Below the pieces are notes generated by a model. That model was given only the letters and a program-made list of their open reading frames with translations, did no database searches and had not been told where the DNA came from. A stretch of DNA of 64,000 bases from Alteromonas antoniana. GTDB taxonomy: Bacteria > Pseudomonadota > Gammaproteobacteria > Enterobacterales > Alteromonadaceae. The translations under genes were made by a program, and so were the position numbers. This document shows, piece after piece, positions 47,229 to 56,700 of this stretch (positions are counted from its first letter, which is position 1; each line of letters begins with the position of its first letter). The stretch lies in the NCBI RefSeq assembly GCF_019249295.1, contig NZ_JAESDH010000014.1, positions 62,001-126,000 on the forward strand. Direction: 5' to 3'.

Positions 47229-49148
47229 TTAATATTGCAGCGTGACGCTCAACAAGGCGCTGCGGTCATCACCCTGATACCCGACGATATCCTCAAAACC
47301 CGCATTGAACGCATTGTTTATCCTCAGGTTCGTGCTCCAGGTGTCGGTAATCTGATACCGGGCATTCAGCGTTACCAGCGTGTATGGATGCAGGCCGATA
47401 GTTTGCGCATCTGCTGGATAGGGAGGATAAAAGGTATCCAGACGCGAGCCGGTATAGGCAAGCTTCGCATATCCGGTGAACTTGTCGGTATTAAAGTCGC
47501 TGCGAATGGTGATCGCGCCCTGATGACGAGCCCGTCTTAACTCAGTGATGTTATCTGCGCCCTCTTCCTGGCTGGCATCCAGGTAGCTATAACTCAAGGT
47601 GATATCCGTGCTGGTAAAGGCCCAGTTCACGCTGGCATCAATGCCCTGACGCTCGCTGTCACTTCCTGCGTTCTGTGCCGTGGCTCCGATATCGGGGACA
47701 AACACGTAGCCAAGGATTTCATCTTCGAGCCTGGTGAAATACGTGCTGACTTCTGCACTGGCGTCATTCCAGTTGGCACGAAACCCTAACTCTATTTCAC
47801 GACTGATTTCTGGTTCCAGATCGGGGTTGCCAGTAAAGGTTCCGGGATAGTAACCGAAACGTTCTGTGAAAGTGGGGTTTTTCACTGCCTGGCCGACACT
47901 GGCAAAAACGGCATATTGTGTGTCGAGCTGCCAGGTAACGCCAGCGCGGGTGCTGAACGCCTCGTCAAACTCTGTGTTATCGTCATATCGCGCGCTCAAG
48001 GTGGCTGTGACGCTGTCTGTAAACTGCTTACCCGCCTCCCCAAATACACTGGTTGTGGTGTCGTGACGGTGCTGGTTCGGATCGCCATAATCTGTCGGAC
48101 CACGCTGCTCAAAGAAGCGCTGCAGATACTCCAGACCACCGGCAAGCTGCCAGCCGTTCCCGGTTTCGAAACGATTCAGCCATTGAAGCTGCATACGCTC
48201 ACCGGTGGTACCGCCGGCGTCAATGCCATTGGTGATATTATCCGCTTCATCGCTACGCCACTGTATGGAAACATCGCTCTGATATCCATTTTGCGCCGGT
48301 GTATACCGCCAGTTGATCTTACTGGTGAGCTGGCTGCCTTCGGTTATGTTATTGGCATCGGCAGGCAGGCCGGTAGTGAAATCTGTTGCATCGTACTCGT
48401 TTTCGTAATCTACCGAGCGCAGGGTAAACGTCAGGCTGTGGTTATTCGTCAGGCTGGTGTTGAGGTTAAGCCCGGCGGTGAGGTTTTTATAGCCGTCATC
48501 CTCGGGTCCCTGTCGTGAGATGTTGTCACCTGCAGTTTTCAGATAATCTGCATACACTGTGAATGAGGTATTCTCACGCTGCGTGGTGGCATTTACGCCG
48601 CCCTGCCAGGTTTGCTGAGTGCCGGCACCGGCATGGGAAGTAATGTGATTTCCGGGTTTGACATTGCCATTTGCCGATGTGGTGATGCTAAGCACGCCGC
48701 CAACAGCACCGCTTCCCCACAATGCGCTCTGCGGACCGCGGAGTAATTCAATGCGCTGAACATTGGCGGTAGTCAGGTGGGCGAGATCTACCAGGCTGCC
48801 CTGACCGATATCGTTGGCAATAACACCATCGATGAGTACCAGCAGGTGATTACTTTCGCTGCCGCGTAACCGGATTTCGGTCAACGAGCCAGGGCTGCCG
48901 GATGCAGCAATACTGACGCCGGGAAGACCGCGTAACAAAGCAGTGAGTTGCGTGGCACCGGAAGCCTGAATGTCTTCTGCAGACAATACACTGACTGATG
49001 CTGCAAGATTCGATAAGTCAAAGGGCAGGTGAGTGCCGGTGACGGTCAGGGTTTCAATGTCGTTGTGAGATTCAGCCAGCGTGTGGCCGGAATAAGAAAA
49101 AAGGGCAGCCGCAAGTGGCGCCACAAGTCGTGCGTGTGTTTTGGTCAT
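47229..49148 (-). CDS. btuB: TonB-dependent vitamin B12 receptor BtuB
   Basis: A 639-residue outer membrane receptor: signal peptide (LVAPLAAALFSYSGHTLA), TonB-box-like ETLTVTGTH, plug domain (SVLSAEDIQASGATQLTALL, GSLTEIRLRGSESNHLLVLI, RIELLRGPQSALWGSGAVGG) and a 22-strand barrel with the final YTLVTLNARYQITDTWSTNL segment and terminal aromatic residue. The plug sequence and length fit BtuB, and the cobalamin riboswitch directly upstream makes the substrate assignment strong. BtuCDF for inner-membrane uptake is not in the window. Confidence 0.92.
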   Translation of the reverse strand: MTKTHARLVAPLAAALFSYSGHTLAESHNDIETLTVTGTHLPFDLSNLAASVSVLSAEDIQASGATQLTALLRGLPGVSIAASGSPGSLTEIRLRGSESNHLLVLIDGVIANDIGQGSLVDLAHLTTANVQRIELLRGPQSALWGSGAVGGVLSITTSANGNVKPGNHITSHAGAGTQQTWQGGVNATTQRENTSFTVYADYLKTAGDNISRQGPEDDGYKNLTAGLNLNTSLTNNHSLTFTLRSVDYENEYDATDFTTGLPADANNITEGSQLTSKINWRYTPAQNGYQSDVSIQWRSDEADNITNGIDAGGTTGERMQLQWLNRFETGNGWQLAGGLEYLQRFFEQRGPTDYGDPNQHRHDTTTSVFGEAGKQFTDSVTATLSARYDDNTEFDEAFSTRAGVTWQLDTQYAVFASVGQAVKNPTFTERFGYYPGTFTGNPDLEPEISREIELGFRANWNDASAEVSTYFTRLEDEILGYVFVPDIGATAQNAGSDSERQGIDASVNWAFTSTDITLSYSYLDASQEEGADNITELRRARHQGAITIRSDFNTDKFTGYAKLAYTGSRLDTFYPPYPADAQTIGLHPYTLVTLNARYQITDTWSTNLRINNAFNAGFEDIVGYQGDDRSALLSVTLQY

Positions 49149-49163
49149 GTTGGTTCTCGTCTC

Positions 49164-49180
49164 GCACTCCGCCCGAGTGC
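49164..49180 (-). promoter_or_regulatory. Hairpin in the btuB leader, probable expression platform
   Basis: GCACTC / GAGTGC with loop CGCCC, between the B12 aptamer and the btuB ATG at 49148. Its 3' arm abuts GAGACGAGAACC where the ribosome site should be, so cobalamin-dependent control of initiation is likely. No T-run follows, which argues against a terminator mechanism. Confidence 0.55.
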
Positions 49181-49204
49181 ATTACGTTGAAAAGGGCCCA
49201 GTAT

Positions 49205-49416
49205 CTGGACATGCATGTCGGGCCGGTATCCGGGCTTGCTTCTGGCGCTGTGAGGCCGCTTGTCACGCCTTCCCATCAGTTATGCTGACAGTGGCTTTTG
49301 CGGATTGTGACAAGTGATCGTATGACGATCGAAAGCTTACCGTTGCGGGGGCAGCGTCAGAATTTCACTGACTTCCCGTTTACCCTCAGTCACTGGCCTG
49401 TGGCTGAGGCACCACG
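49205..49416 (-). ncRNA. Cobalamin (AdoCbl) riboswitch
   Basis: Reading the minus strand, the aptamer elements occur in order: GGTGCC near 49414, GGGAAGTCAGTGAAATTCTG around 49357-49376, the hallmark CCCCCGCAAC (49342-49351), AAAGCCACTG, TGGGAAGGCG, and the B12 box AGCCCGGATACCGGCC (49221-49236). An ATGCAT-centred hairpin follows at 49208-49219. Spacing to btuB is about 60 bases. Cobalamin binding should repress btuB. Confidence 0.93.
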
Positions 49417-49481
49417 AACGCGGCGGAGTATATCTAAGTGTATGATAAATAGAAAGTGTTGTAGCAATGAAGTGCCGTGTG

Positions 49482-50453
49482 CTACATCCCTACCGTGAGT
49501 GTCGGTTCATCCAGTGCAGCAAGCTGCTCTTTCAGAGCCAGGATTTGTCCTTCCCAGTATTTGGGCTCGGCAAACCAGGGGAAAGCACGGGGGAAGGCAG
49601 GATCTTCCCATCGACGTGACAGCCACGCCATATAGTGGACCATGCGCATGGCGCGCAGCGGTTCGATAAGTGGCAACTGTCGTTTGTCAAAAGTGTGAAA
49701 CTCTTCATAGGCTTCAACCAGCACGTCCAGCTGCAGTAATTGCTGCTGCCGGTCTCCGCACAGCATCATCCATAAGTCCTGAATGGCTGGCCCCATTCGA
49801 CAGTCATCCAGGTCGACAAACATGGGGCCATCACGCCACAGAATATTACCCGGGTGGCAGTCACCGTGCAGGCGAATTGAATCGTGGGGCGCAAACCGGG
49901 CAATGGTCTCTTTTATAACCGGATCGAGAATAGCAAAAAATGCCGTTTTCAGTGAGTCTGGTAGCAGGGTACTGTGTTCCAGAACATCCCGTGGCTTTAG
50001 CAGAAAACTGTCAGTGTCCAGTTGTGGGCGCTGCGTGAAGGGTTGACTCTGGGCCACCCGGTGAATACGCCCGATAAAGCGGCCCATCCACTCAAGCTGG
50101 TCTAAATTGTCGACCTCGAATTGACGGCCTCCCACTGAAGGGAAAACAGCAAAGCGAAATCCCTCGGCATGGTGAAGGGTTTTCCCATCGATGATCATGG
50201 GCGGAACCATAGGGATGTCGGCATCCGCCAGTTCCAGTGCAAAGTTGTGTTCTTCCTGAATTTGCGCATCGGTCCAGCGTGCCGGACGGTAGAATTTCAC
50301 TACCATCCGTTGGCCATCATCGGCCTGAAACTGATAAACGCGGTTTTCGTAACTGTTTAAGGCCAGCAGGCCGGTCTGCGGAAAAATACCGCAGGCTTCC
50401 AGGGCGTTGAGAATGGTATCTGGCTCAAGCCCTGAAAAGGCAAAGTCTGTCAT
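49482..50453 (-). CDS. srkA: Stress-response serine/threonine kinase SrkA (YihE)
   Basis: A 323-residue YihE-type kinase of the choline-kinase fold. It begins LEPDTILNALEACGIFPQTG; the N-lobe Lys is in MVVKFYRPARW; the catalytic loop is RLHGDCHPGNILW and the metal-binding Asp pair is VDLDDCRMGPAIQDLW. E. coli SrkA counteracts MazF-linked and oxidative death under stress. It follows ccoG after 5 bases and is probably its operon partner. Between its stop and the riboswitch lies a weak inverted repeat (TGTAGCA / TGCTACA). Confidence 0.9.
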   Translation of the reverse strand: MTDFAFSGLEPDTILNALEACGIFPQTGLLALNSYENRVYQFQADDGQRMVVKFYRPARWTDAQIQEEHNFALELADADIPMVPPMIIDGKTLHHAEGFRFAVFPSVGGRQFEVDNLDQLEWMGRFIGRIHRVAQSQPFTQRPQLDTDSFLLKPRDVLEHSTLLPDSLKTAFFAILDPVIKETIARFAPHDSIRLHGDCHPGNILWRDGPMFVDLDDCRMGPAIQDLWMMLCGDRQQQLLQLDVLVEAYEEFHTFDKRQLPLIEPLRAMRMVHYMAWLSRRWEDPAFPRAFPWFAEPKYWEGQILALKEQLAALDEPTLTVGM

Positions 50454-50458
50454 GAAAT

Positions 50459-51892
50459 CTACCGGTAGAGGAATTTGGTTGGCTCTTCAACCTCTACTGT
50501 ATCACCGTCACTGTTGGTTGTAGACACACGGAAGTAAATTTCGGTTACCGGATCCTCAAGATTGTAGGCGTCAGTGGCTACCGATACCGGCATGCTGTAC
50601 ACTTCGCCACCATCCACAGTGATGGTGGTGTCGCCAATAAAACGATAATCCGGCAGGCCAAGAACTTCAATCGAGTAAGCGTATTGCGTCTGCGATTTAT
50701 TCAGTATTTTTAGGGTATACACATTCTCTATGAGACCGTCATTGGTTTCCCGGTACAGTGAATTGCGATCGCGGATAATGTCGACTTCCAACGGAATGCG
50801 CATCATCAGGTTAGCGGTCAGCAGGCCAACCATTACCAGCAGAACCGCAAAATACCCTACCAGTTTGGGGCGCACGATGTGCGTTTTTCCGCCCGACAAC
50901 TCTTCTTCAGAGGTGAAGCTTATCAGGCCTTTGGGATAGCCCATCTTGTCCATCACGCCGTTACAGGCATCAACACACGCACCGCAGTTAATGCACTCAT
51001 ATTGCAGACCGTTGCGTATATCAATACCGGTTGGGCAAACCTGTACGCACAAGTTGCAATCCACGCAATCACCAAGTCCTTTTTCCTGTACCTGCTCATG
51101 TGTGAGTTTGCGGGGACGTGGACCACGTTGCTCGCCGCGGCGGGCATCGTAAGACACGGTAAAAGTATCTTTGTCAAACATCGCCGACTGGAAGCGGGCG
51201 TAAGGACACATGTGCGTACACATGATTTCGCGCATGTAACCGGCATTGCCATAGGTACACACGGTGAAAAACAACACGGAAAACACCGCCCAGAAGCCGG
51301 CGCTGAAGGTGAAGAAGTCGATAAACAACTGACCGATTGGGGTAAAATAACCCACGAAGGTGAGTGATGTGAGTAGCGCTACAGCGACCCAAGCGGTGTG
51401 TTTCAGCGTTTTGCGCCAGAACTTGTCGACATCCATCGGGCGTTCGTCAAGCTTCATACGCTTGTTGCGGCTACCTTCAATTTTCTCTTCAAACCAGATG
51501 TAGATATACGTCCAGGTAGTTTGTGGGCACATAAAGCCGCACCACACCCGCCCGGCAAAGGTGGTAATAAAGAACAGGGCGAAGGCCGACACAATAAAAA
51601 TATAAGCCAGCAGGGTAAGATCCTGTGGCCAAAGGGTAAGCGCGAAAATAGTAAAGCGTTGCTCCATGATATCCAGCAATACCGCCTGATGGCCGTCATA
51701 CTGAATCCAGGGGATCACGGCAAATAACGCAAGAAAGAAAAAGCCAAAAAAACGTCTGAAGGTTTCCAGAGGCCCCTGTACGGCCCGCACGTAAATCCGA
51801 CTGCGTGATGCGTAGCGTTTGTCCTGGTCACTTTGGGCTGGCTTGTGGACTTTCACCGGTGTCACGTTTTTCACCGGGATCTGCTCGTTCAT
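50459..51892 (-). CDS. ccoG: Cytochrome c oxidase accessory protein CcoG (FixG/RdxA)
   Basis: A 477-residue membrane ferredoxin-like protein. Helices at about 40-60, 90-110, 160-180, 195-215 and 340-360; GRVWCGFMCPQTTW and CTHMCPYARFQSAMF motifs; two [4Fe-4S] clusters CVDCNLCVQVCPTGIDI and CINCGACVDACNGVM; and a C-terminal FixG-type Ig-like domain. CcoG reduces Cu(II) for copper delivery to cbb3 oxidase. The ccoNOQP and ccoI genes are not in the window. An FNR-like site lies 69 bases upstream, consistent with induction at low oxygen. Confidence 0.94.
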   Translation of the reverse strand: MNEQIPVKNVTPVKVHKPAQSDQDKRYASRSRIYVRAVQGPLETFRRFFGFFFLALFAVIPWIQYDGHQAVLLDIMEQRFTIFALTLWPQDLTLLAYIFIVSAFALFFITTFAGRVWCGFMCPQTTWTYIYIWFEEKIEGSRNKRMKLDERPMDVDKFWRKTLKHTAWVAVALLTSLTFVGYFTPIGQLFIDFFTFSAGFWAVFSVLFFTVCTYGNAGYMREIMCTHMCPYARFQSAMFDKDTFTVSYDARRGEQRGPRPRKLTHEQVQEKGLGDCVDCNLCVQVCPTGIDIRNGLQYECINCGACVDACNGVMDKMGYPKGLISFTSEEELSGGKTHIVRPKLVGYFAVLLVMVGLLTANLMMRIPLEVDIIRDRNSLYRETNDGLIENVYTLKILNKSQTQYAYSIEVLGLPDYRFIGDTTITVDGGEVYSMPVSVATDAYNLEDPVTEIYFRVSTTNSDGDTVEVEEPTKFLYR

Positions 51893-51960
51893 TCGATACC
51901 CTTTTTAATGCAAATGGTGATTCAGCAGGTCGAAGTATAACAACCCTGTAAACCCCTGGC

Positions 51961-51974
51961 TTAATGTAGATCAA
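51961..51974 (-). promoter_or_regulatory. FNR/Anr-like site upstream of ccoG
   Basis: On the minus strand TTGATCTACATTAA matches TTGAT-N4-ATCAA at 9 of 10 fixed positions. It is 69 bases upstream of the ccoG start, a spacing suited to activation. Confidence 0.6.
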
Positions 51975-52479
51975 ATTATTGCGTGCTGGTTTAGATAAAC
52001 GCTGTCCCCCGCGTATTACAGACCGCGTCAGGACTGATTGCATTGCAGCCAGGATAAAAAAGTGTGCATAGTCTAACGCTTCTATATGGTCATTGACTAT
52101 GCGCATTTAGTGGTAATCCGTTGTGCGCCTCATCCTGTGCGGTTAATGAAAGAAATACTGAGGTTTTTCTATTGCGCAAAAGGCGCGCGCATCACTGTGG
52201 ATTGGTATATGCGTTATCCATGCCTGTCATCGGGCCTGCGCAGACACAACCTTCAACAGGTCGCTGTCTTGTTAAGCATATGGTGCGTTAAATTTGTCCG
52301 CCCGTGGATGAAAAGTAAGTACCCGCTTAGCGATGCTGGAGTGTTGAACGGGGCTCTGCGTATATTAATTGCTATATCTACGTATAAAACCCATTACTGT
52401 AAGCGCGCAAAAATCGGACTATCGTTACGCTGTCTTAAAATCACACAGCGAATTGCTTTACTAAGTAGGCTTAAAAGTT
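51975..52479. other. Gap with no recognisable gene
   Basis: About 505 bases between divergent genes. A long open frame on the plus strand (from 52086) is rich in Cys, Arg and His, has no ribosome site and overruns the 52480 gene in a different frame, so I do not accept it. No RNA gene, terminator or repeat is obvious. Confidence 0.4.
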
Positions 52480-52857
52480 ATGTTCCGTTCCTTTGTTGTC
52501 ATCGCAGAAATTATTGTCCTTTCGATCGTTCTCCGATCGTCTTTTGTGCAATATATGTTTACGGATGCACAAAATACCGTTTCAAACTGGCTGGTTGCCA
52601 TTGCTGAAATTCCGGATAAAGCTGAGCTGGCCAAACTTAATGAAAAGGTGTCGCCTAACTTTCAGGCAATGCGTCCTTATCAGAAAGCGTACCTTGATGA
52701 AGTTATGCAAAGCCGTACCGGCGTAAATCATTTTTACGATCTTTACTGCATGAAAGGCGATAAAAACCCGTATATTTCCGGTGCGTCGCTCCGTTACTTC
52801 TGTACCTCAATTCAACAAACACAGCTTCTTGACGTGGCGATGAACCGTTCAGGTTGA
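52480..52857 (+). CDS. Uncharacterised small protein with N-terminal anchor
   Basis: A 125-residue protein starting with a hydrophobic helix (SFVVIAEIIVLSIVL) that may be a membrane anchor or signal sequence, then an amphipathic soluble part (NTVSNWLVAIAEIPDKAELAK) and two Cys (YCMKG, YFCTS) that could pair in the periplasm. I recognise no family. AT-rich upstream sequence and clean codon use support it as a gene. Confidence 0.65.
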   Translation: MFRSFVVIAEIIVLSIVLRSSFVQYMFTDAQNTVSNWLVAIAEIPDKAELAKLNEKVSPNFQAMRPYQKAYLDEVMQSRTGVNHFYDLYCMKGDKNPYISGASLRYFCTSIQQTQLLDVAMNRSG

Positions 52858-52950
52858 ATTCAGTAACAATATATATACTTACATAGGTAAGAAAGCCGCG
52901 CTGCGTGCCTTTACGTACAGGCGGTAATGAACCTGAGACAGGGGGTATAT

Positions 52951-53475
52951 ATGAAATATCGTTCAGCCTTTTCCGCCATCCTTCTGGCGGGTTTGTCGGC
53001 ACCCGTCTGGTCTGCCGCAGAAGTAGAAGTGAAATGGGAAGATCCGGACTCCTACACTGACGTGAAGCCCGCAAATGAGTCGCGAGGCGGATTTCAAAAA
53101 CGCACGTTTAACGCCCTTGAAGAATACTTTGCAGAACTTGCAGAGTCTCTGCCTGATGGGCAAACGTGGTCTGTCACCGTGACTAATTTAGACCTTGCCG
53201 GGCAGGTATGGCCAAGCAGTTTCGTTGGCTTTGGAAGTTCAGCCGGAACGGATATTCGACTTATTAAAGAGATAGACATTCCACGTATCGCATTCAGCTA
53301 TACGTTGACAGATGCGTCAGGTGCAACCATCAAAAGCGCAGACGTCAAGCTTAAAGACATGGGATTCATGGATGGCCTTGCCCGAAAACGTCACCGCGAT
53401 AACCTGGCATACGAAAAAGAAATGATCCGCGAATGGTTTAATGAAGAAATGACCGACGTGGTTGTAAAACAATAG
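52951..53475 (+). CDS. DUF3016 family secreted protein
   Basis: A 174-residue exported protein, start ATG 52951 with GGGGG upstream, signal peptide (SAFSAILLAGLSAPVWSAA). The body matches DUF3016: VEVKWEDPDSYTDVKPANES, LPDGQTWSVTVTNLDLAGQVWP, DIPRIAFSYTLTDASG and a charged C-terminal KEMIREWFNEEM. Family function is unknown. Ends 52 bases before a strong terminator. Confidence 0.85.
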   Translation: MKYRSAFSAILLAGLSAPVWSAAEVEVKWEDPDSYTDVKPANESRGGFQKRTFNALEEYFAELAESLPDGQTWSVTVTNLDLAGQVWPSSFVGFGSSAGTDIRLIKEIDIPRIAFSYTLTDASGATIKSADVKLKDMGFMDGLARKRHRDNLAYEKEMIREWFNEEMTDVVVKQ

Positions 53476-53527
53476 GCCCAGCGCGGCTGTCAGATTTCTT
53501 TACACAATGTGTAATATAAAAAACGTG

Positions 53528-53566
53528 CCGGAAAATCAAAAGTTGTTTGATTTTCCGGTTTTTTTT
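53528..53566 (+). terminator. Rho-independent terminator of the DUF3016 gene
   Basis: Perfect 13-bp stem CCGGAAAATCAAA / TTTGATTTTCCGG with a 5-base loop, then eight T. Confidence 0.94.
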
Positions 53567-53691
53567 GCGCGATCCTTTGTGTTTTTAGTGTCGGAAAAAT
53601 TAACACGGAATCCCAAGTTGATATAATGTTAAGTGCTTGATTTTAAAGTGATATAAAAATAATTGTTGATTAAGTGGTCAAGGTAAGATTA

Positions 53692-53726
53692 CTGTCATAA
53701 AGGACTGTTACATTTTCAGTCCTTTT
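53692..53726 (+). promoter_or_regulatory. Direct repeat (Pho-box-like) and hairpin in the nuclease leader
   Basis: CTGTCAT (53692-53698) and CTGTTAC (53705-53711) resemble the two halves of a PhoB box but are 6 rather than 4 bases apart. The same stretch contains a 9-bp hairpin AAAGGACTG / CAGTCCTTT (53699-53725). It lies about 60-90 bases before the nuclease ATG. Which element matters cannot be decided from sequence. Confidence 0.35.
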
Positions 53727-53781
53727 GTGCATTGCAGTTTAATGTGCAGGATACGCAACAAAACCAAAAATAGGGATCCAC

Positions 53782-56700
53782 ATGACATTACGCTACCCAG
53801 CGTTGTTAGCTGCGATGTTCTCTACATCTGCACTAGCGACAGATATTTTTATTAACGAAATTCACTATGACAACGCCAGCACGGATAGCGGCGAATTTAT
53901 TGAAGTGGTTGCCCCACAGGGAACGGACTTATCGGCTTACAGTGTTGTTCTTTACAATGGCAACAATGGTAACAGCTACAACACGCTGGCATTTTCTACG
54001 CCGACAAGTACCGAGGGCGGAAAAGACATCTACGATTTTTCGCTTCCATCGAACGGTATTCAAAACGGAAGCCCGGATGGGCTGGCGCTTATCGCCGATG
54101 ATGGCTCGGTTGTTCAGTTTCTTAGCTATGAAGGCACGTTCATCGCAAACGACGGTGCCGCAACAGGCACAGAAAGCACCGACATTGGCGTAAGCGAGAC
54201 CAGTTCCACGCCAGTAGGCGCTTCTCTTCAACTGGCCGGTCAGGGCACGGTATACACAGATTTCACGTGGGTGGTTCGCGAAACCAACACTCAGGGGGCC
54301 ATTAACGAAGAACAGACATTCAGTCTGCCTCAGCCCTTTATCAATGAAATTCACTATGACAATGATGGCGGTGACACCGGCGAATTTATTGAAGTGGCAG
54401 GTCAGGCCGGTCTGGACTTAACCGGTTATACGCTAGTGCTTTATAACGGCAATGGCGGTAGTTCTTATGACACCGTGGTACTAAGCGGTGTGATCCCGGA
54501 TGCTGACAACGGCTATGGCGTCATTGCCTTCGCACAATCAGGTATTCAGAACGGCGGACCAGATGGCCTTGCACTGGTGGATCCGCTGGGTGTGGTCGTG
54601 CAGTTTTTAAGCTATGAAGGCAGCTTTACCGCAGTAGGTGGTCCGGCTGACGGCATGGTCAGTGAAGATATTGGCGTTGCAGAATCCGGCAGTACACCGG
54701 TGGGCTACTCTTTGCAGTTGGCTGGTACAGGCACCGCTTACAGTCAGTTCAGCTGGCAAACGCCGATGACAGACACCTTTGACGCAGTCAATACGGGTCA
54801 GTCGTTTGGCTCTGGTGATGATGGCGGCGATGACGGTGGCAACAATGGCGGCGGTGATGACGGCGATAATAACGGCGGTGGCGATACCGGCGATATCACC
54901 GGATTATTTATCAACGAATTCCATTATGACAATGTGAGTACTGATACCGGTGAAATGGTAGAAATTGCTGGTCCCGCAGGAACCGATTTATCGGCAGTTA
55001 CAGTTGTGCTGTATAACGGTAATGGCGGTGGTGCTTATGAGACTCTGACATTCTCAGGTTCGATCCCGGATCAGCAAAACGGTTTTGGTACCGTCTTCGC
55101 ATCGGCTGGAAGCCTGCAAAATGGCAACGACGCCATTGCACTGGTAGTCGGCGATACTGTGGTGGAATTTATCAGCTACGAAGGTGAGGTCGAAGCGACT
55201 GAAGGACCGGCTGCAGGCATGACCAGTGTCGATCTCAGCGTGTCAGAAACCAGCAGTACGCCGGTAGGCTACTCATTGCAGAAAGTCGGTAGTGGCAACA
55301 AGGTCTGCTCTTTCGTATGGACAGACCCTTCCCCGGAGAGCCCCGGAAACATTAACACTAACCAGACTTTTACGGTTGAAGATGATGCCATCTGTAGCGG
55401 TGACGACAACGGACTGGTACTCGGCCAGTGTGGTGATGACGCCACCTTCATCAGTCAGGTGCAGGGCGCAGGCTATGTGACGCCGTTTAACAGTCAGGAC
55501 GTTATCATCGAAGGTGTGGTTAGTGCCGTATTCCCGGCATTGAATGGATTCTACATTCAGGAAGAGGCCGCTGACTACGATGCCAACGACAATACATCTG
55601 AAGGTGTGTTTGTGTATACCGGTACCAGTGATATGGCGGTGTCTGAAGGTCGGGTTGTCAGATTGTCTGGTAGTGCTGGCGAGTTTAATGATGTCACTCA
55701 GGTATCTCTGGACTCAGAAGTACTGGATTGTGGTGCGGGTTCAGTGACTCCGGTTGTCCTGTCACTGCCAGTTGACCAGTACAGTGATTTTGAGTCGCTC
55801 GAAGGCATGCTGGTGGAAAGTGGCGAAACCTGGACTATCAGCGGTAACTTTAACTACTTCAGTTATAACGAGCTTATCGTATCAAACGGCAGACTGTACA
55901 ACCCCACGCAGTTGTATCTGCCAGGCACTGAAGAGCAAATCGCAGCCAGCGATGAATATACCCGCAACCATATTATCGTGGATGATGATGCCAACGGTTT
56001 TGTCTATGACGCCAACACCGACAGCGGCGACTGGTTGCTGCCTGTGGACGGATTGAGTCCTTACAATCCGGTGCGGGCTGGCGATGAAATCAGCAACGTT
56101 ACCGGTGTAGTGGGCTATGGGTTCGGCGAATACCGTATCTATACCGTTACCGAGCCTCAACTGGCCCGGGTAAACGTTCGTGAAGACCTCATTGTTGAAG
56201 ACGGAAACCTCCGTGTAGCCAGCTTTAACGTGCTGAACCTGTTCAATGGTGACGGCAACGGCGGTGGATTCCCAACCGAACGTGGCGCTGATACCTACTC
56301 AGAATATGAGCGACAGCTTGCCAAAATTATCAATGCACTGGATGACATGAATGCGGATGTATTAGGTCTGATAGAAGTGGAGAACGATGGTTTCGGCGAA
56401 GACAGCACGCTTGCGCAGCTGGTTGACGAATTAAACGCCGCTTTTGGGCCTGATACCTATGCGTATATTGATGTCTCTGGCAACGACGAAAGCGGGCTGT
56501 TAGGAACTGACGCCATTATGTCAGCGATCATCTATCGTCCTTCTGTAGTTACCCCGGTAGGTGCACCGAAGGTCCTGATGGAAGCGAATGCGATTACCGA
56601 CGAGTACGGCTCGCTGTTCCGCGACCGCGGAACCCGTCCTTCTGTTGCGCAGCTGTTTAAGCACGCGCAATCAGAGCGTGAGTTTGTGTTCAACGTGAAC

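Noticed and set aside
52086..52607. 173-residue open frame on the plus strand
   Set aside because: Composition is rich in Cys, Arg and His, no ribosome site is present, and it overlaps the better-supported gene at 52480 in another frame.
54815..54895. GGC/GAT-rich repeat tract considered as a stand-alone DNA repeat
   Set aside because: It encodes the Gly/Asp/Asn linker between two lamin-tail domains in frame and is explained as coding sequence.
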